Origin: Micromonospora rosaria
GTDB lineage: Bacteria > Actinomycetota > Actinomycetes > Mycobacteriales > Micromonosporaceae
Assembly: GCF_001567585.1 (NCBI RefSeq)
Contig: NZ_LRQV01000010.1
Coordinates: 1 to 64,000 of the forward strand
Direction: 5' to 3'
DNA: 64,000 nt
Shown here: piece after piece, positions 52,659 through 61,837 of the stretch
How the letters are laid out: every line of letters starts with the position of its first letter
Position numbering within the stretch: the stretch's first letter is position 1
The notes under the pieces: model-generated
Database searches by the model: none
The model's input: only the letters and a program-made list of their open reading frames with translations
What the model was told of the DNA's origin: nothing
Made by a program: the position numbers and the translations under genes

Positions 52659-53279
52659 TCACCGTGGCTGACCGGAGGGCGAGGTCGCCGGGGTGGCCTT
52701 CTGCGGGAAGATCGTCTCGTGGCGGGCCAGCATGGCGACGAACTCGCCGATCTTCCGCTCCCGGGTCTGCGCCCGTTTGACGGCGTTGAGACGGTGGATG
52801 AGAGCGAACCGGTTGGTCTTGGTGAGCACGTCGAACATGGCCTGGGCGGCGGGGACGGCGGCGATGGCGGCGAGCAGGTCGGCCGGCACCTCGGCCTCCG
52901 ACGGCGGGGCGTAGGCGGCTGCCCACCGCCCGTCCGCCTGGGCGGCCTCCACGGCGGCCCGGCCCGGGGGCAGCATCCGCCCCTGCGCCTCCAGCCGGGC
53001 CACGTGGCCGACGTTGCGCTGTGACCAGGAACTGCGCGGCCGACGAGGGGTGAACCGGATCCAGGAGATGTCCTGATCCCCCTTACGGGCCTGCCCGTCG
53101 ATCCAGCCGAAGCAGAGAGCCTCGTCGACCGCCTGCTGCCAGGTCAGGGTCGTGACCGTGCCGCCCTTCCTGGTCAGCGCGAGCCACACACCGGGCGACG
53201 TGCCGTGGTGGGCCGACAGCCACCCGCGCAGCGCGTCGGCGTCCACGACGATCAACTCATCCAGCTCGACGCTCGCCAT
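52659..53279 (-). CDS. YdeI/OmpD-associated family protein
   Basis: A 206-residue cytoplasmic protein of the YdeI family: the start DADALRGWLSAHHGTSPGVW, ALCFGWIDGQARKGD and WIRFTPRRPRSSWS, followed by an OmdA-type C-terminal part (TNRFALIHRLNAVKRAQTRE). The biochemical role of the family is unknown. An 18-bp perfect hairpin ends two bases before its ATG, leaving no room for a normal ribosome-binding site outside the hairpin. Confidence 0.88.
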   Translation of the reverse strand: MASVELDELIVVDADALRGWLSAHHGTSPGVWLALTRKGGTVTTLTWQQAVDEALCFGWIDGQARKGDQDISWIRFTPRRPRSSWSQRNVGHVARLEAQGRMLPPGRAAVEAAQADGRWAAAYAPPSEAEVPADLLAAIAAVPAAQAMFDVLTKTNRFALIHRLNAVKRAQTRERKIGEFVAMLARHETIFPQKATPATSPSGQPR

Positions 53280-53281
53280 GA

Positions 53282-53319
53282 CGGCAGGTTACTGCGGCCG
53301 TGGCCGCAGTAACCTGCCG
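53282..53319 (-). terminator. 18-bp perfect hairpin between histidine kinase and YdeI gene
   Basis: The arms 53282-53299 and 53302-53319 pair fully around a GT centre. It follows the histidine-kinase stop by 37 bases and ends two bases before the YdeI-family ATG. It may be a terminator for the kinase, a translation block for the next gene, or both. Confidence 0.6.
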
Positions 53320-53356
53320 CCGGTCGGCGAGGGCACCAACCAGGCCCCGTCAGCGG

Positions 53357-54523
53357 TCAGCCGGCCCGCAGCGGCACGTCCGCGAGCACCTGCCAGCCGC
53401 CACCGGGCACCCGGCCCACCTCGAACCGGCCGCCGAGCAGGTGCACCCGCTCCCGCATCCCGACCAGGCCGTACCCGCCGCCGCCGGACCGTTTCGGCTG
53501 GTCGGTGTGTCGGCCGTCGTCGCGTACCCGGATCCGGACGGTGCCGTCCCCGGCCCGTACCGCCGCCGTGATCTCCCGGGCGCCGGTGGCGTACCGGCGC
53601 GCGTTCGTCACCGCCTCCTGGACCAGCCGCAGCACCGTGGTCGCGACCTCCGCCGGGACGGGCTCGGTGAGCTCCACCGTCAGCCGGACCGGGGTGCCAC
53701 CGTCCGGGGTGGCCGTCGCCGCGTGCAGGTCGGCGGCCAGATCCGTGGTCGGCGGTACCGGTCCCCCGCCGCCCTCACCGGAGTCCCGCAGCATGTCGAC
53801 CATGAGCTGCACCGCCGCGAGGGCGTCCGTGCCGGCGCGCTCGATGACGGGCAACACCCGCACCGGCGCACCCGGATCGGGCACCGCCACCGCCTGCGCC
53901 GCCTGGGCCTGCACCACCATCCCGCCGATGTGGTGCGCCACCACGTCGTGCAGCTCCCGGGCCAGCGCGACCCGCTCCCGTAGCTGCGCCGCGTCCACCA
54001 CGGCTTGCAGCTCCCGCGCGTGTGCGGCGTCGCGCGTGCGCAGGTACCAGCCGGCGAGGACGGCCAGCCCCGGCAGGATCACGGCCCAGCCGAGGCCCGG
54101 GGGGTGGTCCGGGTGCTCGGGCCGCAGGCCCCGGGCCGCGAGACAGCCGAGCAGGACCAGCACCACGAGGCCGGCGGCGGCGGACCGGGACGACCGGCGG
54201 ACCACGGCGACGATGACGGCCAGCACCCCGACGACCTCGGCGGCCCCCAGCCCGCTCACGGCGGAGGGGATCGCGACGCCGGCCAGCCGCAGCACCGCCG
54301 ACCAGACCACCAGGACCACCGGTACGCCGACGCCCGCGACGGTCGGCCAGCGGGACGCCACCACCGCGAGGGCACACACCGTGAGGAAGCTCGGCAGCAC
54401 CCACCGGTCGTCGTAGTGCTGCGTCAGCTCGCTCGCCGCCGCCCCGTCCAGCAGCAGCGCGAACAGCAGCAGCGCCGCCACCGGCCAGTCCCAGGTGAGC
54501 AGGCCCCGCCAGTCGAGCTTCAC
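53357..54523 (-). CDS. NarL-type sensor histidine kinase
   Basis: About 388 residues from a GTG at 54523 (an ATG at 54559 is possible; neither has a clear ribosome-binding site). Six hydrophobic segments fill the first 165 residues, followed by a HisKA_3 dimerisation domain with ARELHDVVAHHIGGM (phospho-His in the first H) and a HATPase domain with an intact N-box VQEAVTNARRY and GYGLVGMRERVHLLGG. It should phosphorylate a LuxR-type response regulator. The nearest is at 56037. It is divergent from a second, similar kinase. Confidence 0.88.
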   Translation of the reverse strand: MKLDWRGLLTWDWPVAALLLFALLLDGAAASELTQHYDDRWVLPSFLTVCALAVVASRWPTVAGVGVPVVLVVWSAVLRLAGVAIPSAVSGLGAAEVVGVLAVIVAVVRRSSRSAAAGLVVLVLLGCLAARGLRPEHPDHPPGLGWAVILPGLAVLAGWYLRTRDAAHARELQAVVDAAQLRERVALARELHDVVAHHIGGMVVQAQAAQAVAVPDPGAPVRVLPVIERAGTDALAAVQLMVDMLRDSGEGGGGPVPPTTDLAADLHAATATPDGGTPVRLTVELTEPVPAEVATTVLRLVQEAVTNARRYATGAREITAAVRAGDGTVRIRVRDDGRHTDQPKRSGGGGYGLVGMRERVHLLGGRFEVGRVPGGGWQVLADVPLRAG

Positions 54524-54622
54524 GCCGCCACCACAGCAGTCCTCGGGTCGGCCGGGCATCAGCAGGTGACGATAGCGCAGCGGTCGTACCGGCCCGGTGA
54601 CGGTGAGCCGTACTGTGTCCGG

Positions 54623-55834
54623 GTGTCCTCCCCCCTGCTCGGGTCGGTGAGAAGGTCCGCGGTGCTGGCGTCGGTGCTGCGGCAGTGGCCGTTGGCCGTG
54701 CTGCTGGTGGTCCTGGTACTGCTCGACGTGCAGATCACGGCGGAACTCGACACGGCGGGCCGGGGCTGGGCGGCGCCGGGCGTCCTCGTGCTGGCGGCCC
54801 TGGCGCTGCTGGCGCAGTTACGGCCGGTGGCCTCGGCCCTGGGTGCCGTGGCGACGCTCGTCGTCTCGACGGGGTTGCTGCGGGCGGTCGGGGCCGAGAT
54901 GCCGGCGGGCCTGGCGGTGACCGAGTTCGCGGCGTTGGCGGCCGTCATCGTGGGCGTGGTCCGGCGGGTCCGGCCGGTGGGGGCGGCCGGGCTCGTCGGG
55001 TCGCTCCTGGCCACCGGCGCGGCGGCGGCGCAACTGCGGCCGGAGTACTGGTCGCTGCCGGCCGGGTCGACGCCGGAGCCGTGGTGGAGTGTGTCGCTGT
55101 CGGGGCTGGCACTGGTGGTGCTGCCGGTGGCGTACGGCTCGTACCTGCGGGCCCGGGACCGGGAGCGGGCCCGCGCGAGCCGGGCCGCGGTCGTCGCGGC
55201 GCAGCAGCGTGAACGGCTGACCCTGGCGCGGGAACTCCACGACGTGGTGGCCCACCAGGTCGCCGCGATGAGGGAGCAGACGCGGGCCGCGCGGGTGCTC
55301 TCCGAGACGGACCCCGGTGCGGCGGCCCGGGTGCTGCCGGTGATCGAACGCTCGGGAATGGAGTCGTTGTCCACGATGCGCCGGCTGGTCGCGGCGCTCC
55401 GCGAGGGTGACCAGGGCGACGGCGCGTCGCCGGCACGGCCGGTACGCACCGCCGATCTGGCGGCGGATCTGCGGGCGGTGACCTCGGTCGGCAGTCCACC
55501 GGTACGGCTGACCGTCGAGTTGGCCGAGCCGGTGGCCGACGAGGTCGCGACGTCGGTGCTGCGCGTGGTGCAGGAGTCGGTGACCGACGCCCGGCGGCAC
55601 GCCGCCGGGGCCCGGGAGATATCGGCATCGGTACGGACGGAGCAGGGGAAGGTCCGGATCGAGGTACACGACGACGGGCGGGCCAGGGCGGCGACCGGCC
55701 GGCGGCGTGGTGGCGTCGGGCTGATCGGCGTCCGGGAACGGGTGCGCCTGCTCGGCGGCCGGTTCACCGCCGGCCGCACGACCGGCGGCTGGCGGGTGAC
55801 CGCCGACGTGCCGCTGCGCCGTGCCGAGCGGTAG
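54623..55834 (+). CDS. Second NarL-type histidine kinase, N-box altered
   Basis: A 403-residue paralogue of the divergent kinase with the same layout: membrane helices in the first 165 residues, HisKA_3 ARELHDVVAHQVAAM, then HATPase GVGLIGVRERVRLLGG. The N-box reads VQESVTDARRH: the Asn that holds magnesium-ATP is Asp. It may therefore be weak or inactive as a kinase and work by pairing with its neighbour or as a phosphatase. The GTG at 54623 was chosen because it starts directly before the membrane domain; the open frame upstream runs antisense to the other kinase. The response regulator lies downstream on the same strand. Confidence 0.85.
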   Translation: MSSPLLGSVRRSAVLASVLRQWPLAVLLVVLVLLDVQITAELDTAGRGWAAPGVLVLAALALLAQLRPVASALGAVATLVVSTGLLRAVGAEMPAGLAVTEFAALAAVIVGVVRRVRPVGAAGLVGSLLATGAAAAQLRPEYWSLPAGSTPEPWWSVSLSGLALVVLPVAYGSYLRARDRERARASRAAVVAAQQRERLTLARELHDVVAHQVAAMREQTRAARVLSETDPGAAARVLPVIERSGMESLSTMRRLVAALREGDQGDGASPARPVRTADLAADLRAVTSVGSPPVRLTVELAEPVADEVATSVLRVVQESVTDARRHAAGAREISASVRTEQGKVRIEVHDDGRARAATGRRRGGVGLIGVRERVRLLGGRFTAGRTTGGWRVTADVPLRRAER

Positions 55835-55928
55835 GCCGGGTACACCTCCCGCGCGCTCGGTGCCGCTGCCCGCGATATCCGGTTGACCGCCGCTCCGCCG
55901 TGCCCCGGGCCGGGTCCAGGGCTTAGCG

Positions 55929-55944
55929 GTATCAACCCGTATCA
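55929..55944 (+). promoter_or_regulatory. Direct repeat upstream of the response regulator
   Basis: GTATCA occurs twice with an exact 10-bp period (55929 and 55939) in a short AT-richer patch about 95 bases before the response-regulator start. Such spacing suits a dimeric LuxR-type regulator; auto-control is possible. Confidence 0.4.
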
Positions 55945-56036
55945 TTCCAGCGCGATCGGCGGGATCTCCGTCGGCATCAGCGGTACGGCCGGCGGGTGGT
56001 CACCGAGCTGCCGGGGCCGGGACGGGGCGGTGGGCA

Positions 56037-56684
56037 GTGCGGGTCTTGATCGCCGATGACCAGGAGCTGATGCGGGTCGGGTTCCGGATGATCCTGGAGG
56101 CCCAGCCGGACATCACCGTGGTGGCCGACGTCGCGGACGGACGGTCGGCGGCCGAGGAGGCGCGTCGGCTGCGCCCGGACGTCTGCCTGCTGGACATCCG
56201 GATGCCGGGCCTCGACGGGTTGCAGGTCACGCGACTGCTCGCCGGTCCCGACGTGCCGGATCCGATCGCGGTCGTGGTCATCACCATGTTCAACGACGAC
56301 GAGTACGTGGACACCGCGTTGCAGTACGGGGCCAGCGGATTCCTGCTCAAGGACTGTGGACCGGCGCTGCTCGTCGAGGCGGTCCGGGCGGCCGTCCGGG
56401 GTGACACGCTGGTGGCCCCGCAGGTCACCGTGCGGCTGCTGCGTCATTTCCGGCACCGGCCGCAGGTCCGGGCGACCGCACCGGTGCAGGCCCTGACCGA
56501 GCGGGAGAACGACGTCGTGCGGGGGGTGGCCCGGGGTCTGACCAACCAGGAGATCGCGACCGAGTTGTTCGTCGCGGTGTCCACCGTCAAGACCCATCTG
56601 GCCGCCGCGCAGGCGAAGCTCGGTGTGCGTAACCGGGTCGAGGTCGCCTCGTGGGCGTGGCGCGCCGGCCTGGTCGACGCCTGA
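56037..56684 (+). CDS. NarL/LuxR-type response regulator
   Basis: A 215-residue response regulator. The receiver domain has acidic DD (residues 7-8), phospho-acceptor Asp53 in LLDIRMPG and Lys in FLLKDCG. The C-terminal LuxR helix-turn-helix is LTERENDVVRGVARGLTNQE to VSTVKTHLAAAQAKLG. It starts at GTG with a weak G-rich site. It is the natural partner of one or both of the kinases just upstream. Confidence 0.93.
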   Translation: MRVLIADDQELMRVGFRMILEAQPDITVVADVADGRSAAEEARRLRPDVCLLDIRMPGLDGLQVTRLLAGPDVPDPIAVVVITMFNDDEYVDTALQYGASGFLLKDCGPALLVEAVRAAVRGDTLVAPQVTVRLLRHFRHRPQVRATAPVQALTERENDVVRGVARGLTNQEIATELFVAVSTVKTHLAAAQAKLGVRNRVEVASWAWRAGLVDA

Positions 56685-56747
56685 CCGGTCACCACCTGCG
56701 GAATCCCCGCCCGGCCCGACGCGGCGACGGCGGGAGGTGAACCGTGG

Positions 56748-56769
56748 GCCTCCACCTTTGGGTGGAGGC
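56748..56769 (+). terminator. Hairpin after the response regulator
   Basis: A 9-bp perfect stem (56748-56756 with 56761-56769) and TTTG loop, 63 bases after the stop codon. The rest of 56685-56940 holds no supported gene. Confidence 0.5.
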
Positions 56770-56940
56770 GGAACGCCTGATGTCCGCCCAGCGCCGATCC
56801 GGTGCCGGCTCGTGGACGGAAGGCGTGGCGGTCGCTGTTCGGCAGTCTCTGGGACGTCGAACCGGACCGCCGGTACGGGGCGGGTCGCCTGCGCAGGCGC
56901 TCGACCGGTACCCGCCACCACCTCTCGTCGGAGGAAGCTC

Positions 56941-57633
56941 ATGCGTCTCACCCGTTCGTTCCTCGTCGGGGCCGCGCTCGCCGTCACCGTCCCGCTGACC
57001 GCCTGCACCGCCGACGGCGAGGTCACGGCCGGAGCGCCGGCGGCCAGCTCCGCGCCGGCCGCGCCCGCCCCGGCCGGGTCGCCGGCTGTTCCGCCGGCCG
57101 CCGACCAGACCGCGCCCGTGCCGGCCTCCGGCGCGCCGACCGGAAGGCCGACCGCCGCCCCGACCAGGACGACGGCCACCTCGAAGGCCACGTCGGATCT
57201 GTCCGGACTCCGGATCACCGGCATCAAGGCCGGCAAGAGCGTCCTGATCGACATCGCCGGTGACGGCGTGGACCGCTTCCTGCAGGTGGGTGAGGAGGGG
57301 GTCGACTTCACCGGGACCGACCGGACGGATTCCACGGCGATGTCCCTGCACCCCGCCCCGGTGTCGGCGGACAACCGGGTGGTCATCAAGCCGTCGTTCT
57401 GGAACGAGGAAACCGGCGACGGGTACTGCGTCGCGGACACCGCCGGTGCCGCGCTGAAGCTGGAGACCTGCGAGGCCGGCGCGGCGTCGCAGGTCTGGCG
57501 GGTGGTCCTGGCGGGTGACTCCGGCCTGTTCGAGCTGCACGGCGCCTACGGCGTCGTCGGCGTCGAGAACGGCCGCATCACCGCCTCCGGCAGCGGGGAC
57601 ACCGGCCTGCAGGTCCTGCCGTACGCGCCGTGA
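56941..57633 (+). CDS. Lipoprotein of unknown function
   Basis: A 230-residue protein with a lipobox (VTVPLTAC, Cys22) and GGAGGA before the ATG. A long Ala/Pro/Thr linker (residues 30-85) precedes a globular part with SGLRITGIKAGKSVLIDIAG, FWNEETGDGYCVADTAGAAL and ETCEAGAASQVWRVV. The QVW and paired Cys recall one ricin-like beta-trefoil lobe, but a full lectin is not evident. It is anchored on the outer face of the membrane. Placed after the two-component genes, it might be regulated by them. Confidence 0.8.
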   Translation: MRLTRSFLVGAALAVTVPLTACTADGEVTAGAPAASSAPAAPAPAGSPAVPPAADQTAPVPASGAPTGRPTAAPTRTTATSKATSDLSGLRITGIKAGKSVLIDIAGDGVDRFLQVGEEGVDFTGTDRTDSTAMSLHPAPVSADNRVVIKPSFWNEETGDGYCVADTAGAALKLETCEAGAASQVWRVVLAGDSGLFELHGAYGVVGVENGRITASGSGDTGLQVLPYAP

Positions 57634-57776
57634 CCGCCTCCGGCGGGCGGTGTCGACCGGGACGTCCGGGGTGTCAGCACGAAACACCCCGGTACCGACC
57701 GGTCGCACACCCGGCAGAGACCGCCGACCCCATCGACGTCGTTCCCCCCGTTCCGCTGAAACGAAGGAAGCAGACC

Positions 57777-57956
57777 ATGGGAATCTCGGTTTACCTGGCA
57801 CTGTTCGCGGTCGCCGCCTCCGCCACCGTCTTCGTCGTGGCGCGTCGGCGCCTGGGCCTCGGGAGGGCGTCGGCGCTGTCGGCGCTCACCTTCCTGGGCA
57901 TCGCCGCCGCCTCGATCCTGTTCGTGCAGGTCGCCCTGAGCGGCATGGACGGCTGA
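57777..57956 (+). CDS. Small two-helix membrane protein
   Basis: A 59-residue protein with AAGGAAG before its ATG. Two hydrophobic segments (ISVYLALFAVAASATVFVVA and ASALSALTFLGIAAASILFV) are joined by a basic loop with RRRLGLGR. No family is recognised. Confidence 0.7.
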   Translation: MGISVYLALFAVAASATVFVVARRRLGLGRASALSALTFLGIAAASILFVQVALSGMDG

Positions 57957-58031
57957 CCGCAACCGGTGCCAGGCCACGCACGACGCGGAGCGTTCGCGAT
58001 GCGGAGCGCGACCGGTGCGGAGTCGCGCAGG

Positions 58032-58055
58032 TCCCTCGCGTGCGCCGGCGAGGGA
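58032..58055. terminator. Hairpin between convergent genes
   Basis: An 8-bp perfect stem (58032-58039 with 58048-58055) lies between the small membrane protein gene and the convergent metallopeptidase gene. Weak as a terminator. Confidence 0.4.
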
Positions 58056-58072
58056 GCGGGCGGCCCGGCCGG

Positions 58073-60994
58073 TCAGCCCCCGCCGGCCTTGCGGATCTCC
58101 GCGATCCGCTCGGTGACCGCTGTCAGGTGTGTGTGCGCGAGTTGCAGATCGTTGATCGAGGCGATGAACTGCTGGCCGTCCCCGATCTCGAAGGAGCGCG
58201 AGCAGCCCCGGCCCGCCCGCGCGACGTGGTCGACGAAGGCCTCCCAGCGCGCCTGCGCCGGCTCGTCGGGGACGGCGGCGAGGCGGGCGGCGTCCTGGGC
58301 GATCGCCTCGATGGTCGCGCACAGCGGCCGGATCCGGGCCTCGTCCACCTCGACCCTGCCGTTCGCGCCCGGCTTCTGCGCTTTCAGGTCGCCGATGGCG
58401 ACGGCGAACGTGCCGTACACGGTGTGGAACCGGGTCATCAGGCTGCCGCCGCCCCGGCCGATCCAGGCTGACACCTCGACGGCTTTCAACCGGGGTGGAC
58501 TCGGGGAACCGGTCGGTCCGGCCGTGGGCGCGACACCGTCGGTGGGTCGGGCACCGCCGACAGGCGGGGCGCTGCTGCCCGGTCCGGGTCGGGCGGTGGT
58601 GCCCTCGACGGCCGGTGCGGTCGCCTCGTACGCGATCGTGAGCGCCAGTGCGGTCGAGCCGGCCACCGTGACGACCGCCCGCCGCGCCACCATCCGCGCC
58701 CGCCCCGGCACGTCCACGGTCGCCGGACGGCCCCGCCGCCATCGGGCGGTGACGGCCCGCGTGCCGGCGACGAGCCCGGCGGCCGAGATGGACGTGACCA
58801 GCGCCGCCACCAGATTCTCGTCGAGCAGCGCACGCCACGCTGTCCACGCCTGCCCGGGCTGCCAGCCGCAGGAGGCGTGGAACAGGGTCAGTGGTCCCAC
58901 GCAGCCGTCGATGGCGACGAGCACGAGCACGCCCACCGTGCCGCCGAGCATGGTCAGGTGGCCCGCGACGACCGCCGCGACGAGGTGGTAGCGGCCGGCG
59001 ATCGTACTGGCGACGAGGGCGCTCAGCGCCGCCGCGCCCAGCAGGGCGAACGTGACCCAGCCCTGGTAGGCGGTGACGAAGGTGCGGGCCCGGCTCTCGG
59101 CCACCGGGAGGGCGAGTCGCATGAGCGCCATCACCGTCGCGACCGCGGCCCAGCACAGCAGGGTACCGGCGAGGGCGGGCAGCACCAGCCGCCGGAGTCG
59201 GGGCAGCGGCACCGGCGGTGGCGGCGTGACGGGTACCGGCGGGCCGGCGACCGCCGTACCCGAGCCAGGGTCGGAAGCCGGACCGGGGCCCGGTGCCGGT
59301 CGGGGTCGCAGCAGCCAGGCGGCGAGCGGAAAGGCCCACGAGACCGCGACCGCGATCTGGCTGAGTGACACGGTGTCCAGCAGCGTCATGGACGCCAGCC
59401 ACCGCATCGTGACGTAGGCCGGCAGCACCGTCTCGTGCGGCAGCGACTGTCCGGCGTCGAGGCCGCCCGGCGCGACGACCAGCGCGAACTGGTCCCGCAG
59501 GAAGGGCACGCCGTGCGCCAGCCAGATGCCCGGGAGGCGCCACCACGTCATCCAGCCCACGATCGCGACGAAGGCCGTGACGAACACGATCCACCGCACC
59601 GGGCGCAGGGACCGTCCCGGCCATGCCGACGCCCACAGGTGGCAGCACTGGGTGATCCACCAGGTCAGCGTGGTGCCGGCGAGGAGCAGCAGGACCAGCA
59701 ACCCGGGCTGCTGGGGCAGCCACTCCCAGATCGCGACCCGGCCGGACACGAACTCGGCGACGAGCATGCCCAGCCCCAGCCACCATCCGGCCCGCAGGCC
59801 CCCGGGGCCGCCGCGACCCGCCCGCCGGGCCGACACCACCGCCTGCCAGACCAGGCTGGAGATCACGCCGGTGACCAGCAACGCCACCGCGACCGCCACG
59901 ACGAGCGTGGGTTCGGCCGCCGAGGCGAGCGTCGGTTCGACCGTCGAGGCGAGCGCCGTAGGGTTGATCCAGAACAGTTGGGCGTCGGCCAGGATCAGCA
60001 CGGCACCGGTGAGGAACATCGCCAGCGCCGGGATGCGGGACAGCAGGTCCGGGTCGGCCAGCACCCGGCGGCGCGACGACCAGTCGGGGTGGGTCCGCCA
60101 CAACCCACCGAAACCGGCCCACAGCCGCCGGCCCCGGCCGGGCGGCACCGGGGACGGCGCCGGCCAACCGCGCAGGTCCGCGCCCCACCGCGCCGCCGTC
60201 AGATCGGCGTGGAACTCCCGGGTCCGGAGCAGGTCCGCACGCGACAGGTAGACCAGCGTCACCAGCAGGGCCGCTGCCAGCAGGTTGCGATGTGTCGACA
60301 CCGCGCCGGGATCGACGGGAGAACTGACGACCAGGTGCAGGTGGGTGGCCACGAACGGCACGAGCGCCACCACGATGAAGGACCGCCACAGCGTGACCGT
60401 CGCGTAGGTCAGCGTCACGTCCCGGTTGTCGATGTGCGCCAGCTCGTGCAGGAGGACCGCGCGGACGGCATGCGGGTCGGTGCGCAGCCGGACCAGGAGC
60501 CCACCGTGCAGACAGAGCCGGGGGTGTCCGGTCCGGCCGAACACCACCGCGCTGGCCGACATCGCGGTGGGGTCGACCAGCACCGTCGGCACCCGCCGCA
60601 GCCCGGTCTGCGCCACCAACTCCGCGATCATCCGACCGACCTGCCCGTCCCGGTCGACGACGGCCAGGGGCAGCACCCGCCCGCGCCGGGCCTTCCATCG
60701 GGGCAGCACCACGAACATCACCGCGGCGGCACCGAGCAACAGCAGGGTGGCCGCCGGGATCACCCACCACGGCGGGGTGACGGCCTGCAACTCGACGCAC
60801 TCCGTCGGGTCGTAGGTGATCTGCCGCCGGTCGTCTGTCGGGATCATGCCGTCGCAGGTGACGCCGGCCGGCCGGAGCAACCCGAGAATCGCCAGCGTGA
60901 ACTGCGCCATCCCCACGCTCGCGACCAGCAGCAGGGTCGACAACAGGACGAAGCGCAGCGTCGTGGCGGCGAGCTGCCGGCCGGTACCAGGCAC
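58073..60994 (-). CDS. Very large M48-family membrane metallopeptidase
   Basis: A 973-residue polytopic membrane protein, about three times the usual M48 length. The HELAH zinc motif (residues 183-187, VLLHELAHIDNRD) and the third ligand in REFHADL near 260 define the M48/HtpX peptidase domain in the first third. Many membrane helices follow, then a membrane-anchored Pro/Gly linker and a C-terminal domain of about 160 residues (EVSAWIGRGGGSLMTRFH) that should lie outside the cell. It starts at GTG with GAGGGG upstream. The extra membrane and C-terminal domains have no clear family. Its substrates are unknown. Confidence 0.88.
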   Translation of the reverse strand: MPGTGRQLAATTLRFVLLSTLLLVASVGMAQFTLAILGLLRPAGVTCDGMIPTDDRRQITYDPTECVELQAVTPPWWVIPAATLLLLGAAAVMFVVLPRWKARRGRVLPLAVVDRDGQVGRMIAELVAQTGLRRVPTVLVDPTAMSASAVVFGRTGHPRLCLHGGLLVRLRTDPHAVRAVLLHELAHIDNRDVTLTYATVTLWRSFIVVALVPFVATHLHLVVSSPVDPGAVSTHRNLLAAALLVTLVYLSRADLLRTREFHADLTAARWGADLRGWPAPSPVPPGRGRRLWAGFGGLWRTHPDWSSRRRVLADPDLLSRIPALAMFLTGAVLILADAQLFWINPTALASTVEPTLASAAEPTLVVAVAVALLVTGVISSLVWQAVVSARRAGRGGPGGLRAGWWLGLGMLVAEFVSGRVAIWEWLPQQPGLLVLLLLAGTTLTWWITQCCHLWASAWPGRSLRPVRWIVFVTAFVAIVGWMTWWRLPGIWLAHGVPFLRDQFALVVAPGGLDAGQSLPHETVLPAYVTMRWLASMTLLDTVSLSQIAVAVSWAFPLAAWLLRPRPAPGPGPASDPGSGTAVAGPPVPVTPPPPVPLPRLRRLVLPALAGTLLCWAAVATVMALMRLALPVAESRARTFVTAYQGWVTFALLGAAALSALVASTIAGRYHLVAAVVAGHLTMLGGTVGVLVLVAIDGCVGPLTLFHASCGWQPGQAWTAWRALLDENLVAALVTSISAAGLVAGTRAVTARWRRGRPATVDVPGRARMVARRAVVTVAGSTALALTIAYEATAPAVEGTTARPGPGSSAPPVGGARPTDGVAPTAGPTGSPSPPRLKAVEVSAWIGRGGGSLMTRFHTVYGTFAVAIGDLKAQKPGANGRVEVDEARIRPLCATIEAIAQDAARLAAVPDEPAQARWEAFVDHVARAGRGCSRSFEIGDGQQFIASINDLQLAHTHLTAVTERIAEIRKAGGG

Positions 60995-61346
60995 GGCCTA
61001 CCCCTCAGCGGCTCTCTGCCGGGGCCGGGCCGGACCCCCACGTCGCGCGACATGCGCGGGGCGTCCGCCCCCGGCGTGCCACCGCCGGCCGCCCCGCTCC
61101 GTCAGACCCGCCGCCACGGCCGGTCCCGTCGGCGGGTGGACGGCGAAACTGGCCGCATCCCACCCCTGCCGCTGTGCCGTGCACGGCCGGACCCATCGCA
61201 GCCTCCCCCGAGACAACAGGCAGGAGGCCACTGTCGCAGCAGAGGCAGGGCACGTCAGTCATCGATACGATAGTTGGGCTTTCCTGCGCTCAGCCGCAGC
61301 ACGGCGGGTGCTCTCGCCAGGGCGGGGAACGTCCTTCACACGCAGG
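60995..61346. other. Intergenic region without a supported gene
   Basis: About 350 bases between the metallopeptidase start and the end of a VOC gene. It should hold the metallopeptidase promoter. Open frames in it lack codon bias and ribosome-binding sites. Confidence 0.5.
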
Positions 61347-61730
61347 TCAGCCCGGGTGCCCGATAATCCGCTCGACCAGCTCCGGCACCCACTCGACGTA
61401 CTCGACCTCGGCCCCACCGGCGTGCCGGGCGTACAGGTAGCGGCCGGTCGGGCTGGTCGCCTCCGGCGTGGTGACCTCGCCGCCCGCGGCGGTCAGCCCG
61501 GCGACGACGGCGTCCAGGTCATCGACGATCACGGTGGCGGAGGCGTGTCCGTAACGGGCCCTCTCCCCGGGTGGGCCGGCGATCACGAGGAAGTCGCCGA
61601 TCGCGGCCAGCTCGATCGCGTCGAATGCGAACCGCAGGTCCGGCTCCGCGCCGACCAGGGTCCGCAGCGACGGCAGCGAGGCGTCGAGGTCGTCCACCCA
61701 GAGCCGGGCGTACGTTTTCAGAACGGTCAT
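61347..61730 (-). CDS. VOC/glyoxalase-fold protein
   Basis: A 127-residue VOC protein: TVLKTYARLWVDDLDASLPS, RFAFDAIELAAIGDFLVIAG, HASATVIVDDLDAVVAGLTA and a final ARHAGGAEVEYVEWV with Glu in a usual metal-ligand place. The start at 61730 follows CGGAG. It is divergent from an HxlR regulator, which probably controls it. HxlR and VOC pairs often respond to electrophiles. Confidence 0.85.
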   Translation of the reverse strand: MTVLKTYARLWVDDLDASLPSLRTLVGAEPDLRFAFDAIELAAIGDFLVIAGPPGERARYGHASATVIVDDLDAVVAGLTAAGGEVTTPEATSPTGRYLYARHAGGAEVEYVEWVPELVERIIGHPG

Positions 61731-61788
61731 GTCCACTCCGGTACGGTGAGGTTGCCGACCAGACCGTACGGCGATGACCACGGTCGGG

Positions 61789-61811
61789 GTAAGTACGCAC
61801 CTTTTGGTAAG
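61789..61811. promoter_or_regulatory. Candidate HxlR operator
   Basis: GTAAGTACGCACCTTTTGGTAAG contains GTAAG twice around a TTTT core, in the divergent region between the VOC and HxlR genes and close to the HxlR start. It resembles HxlR-family sites only loosely. Confidence 0.4.
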
Positions 61812-61837
61812 AGGCGCAGGCGAAGGAGGCACGGCGG

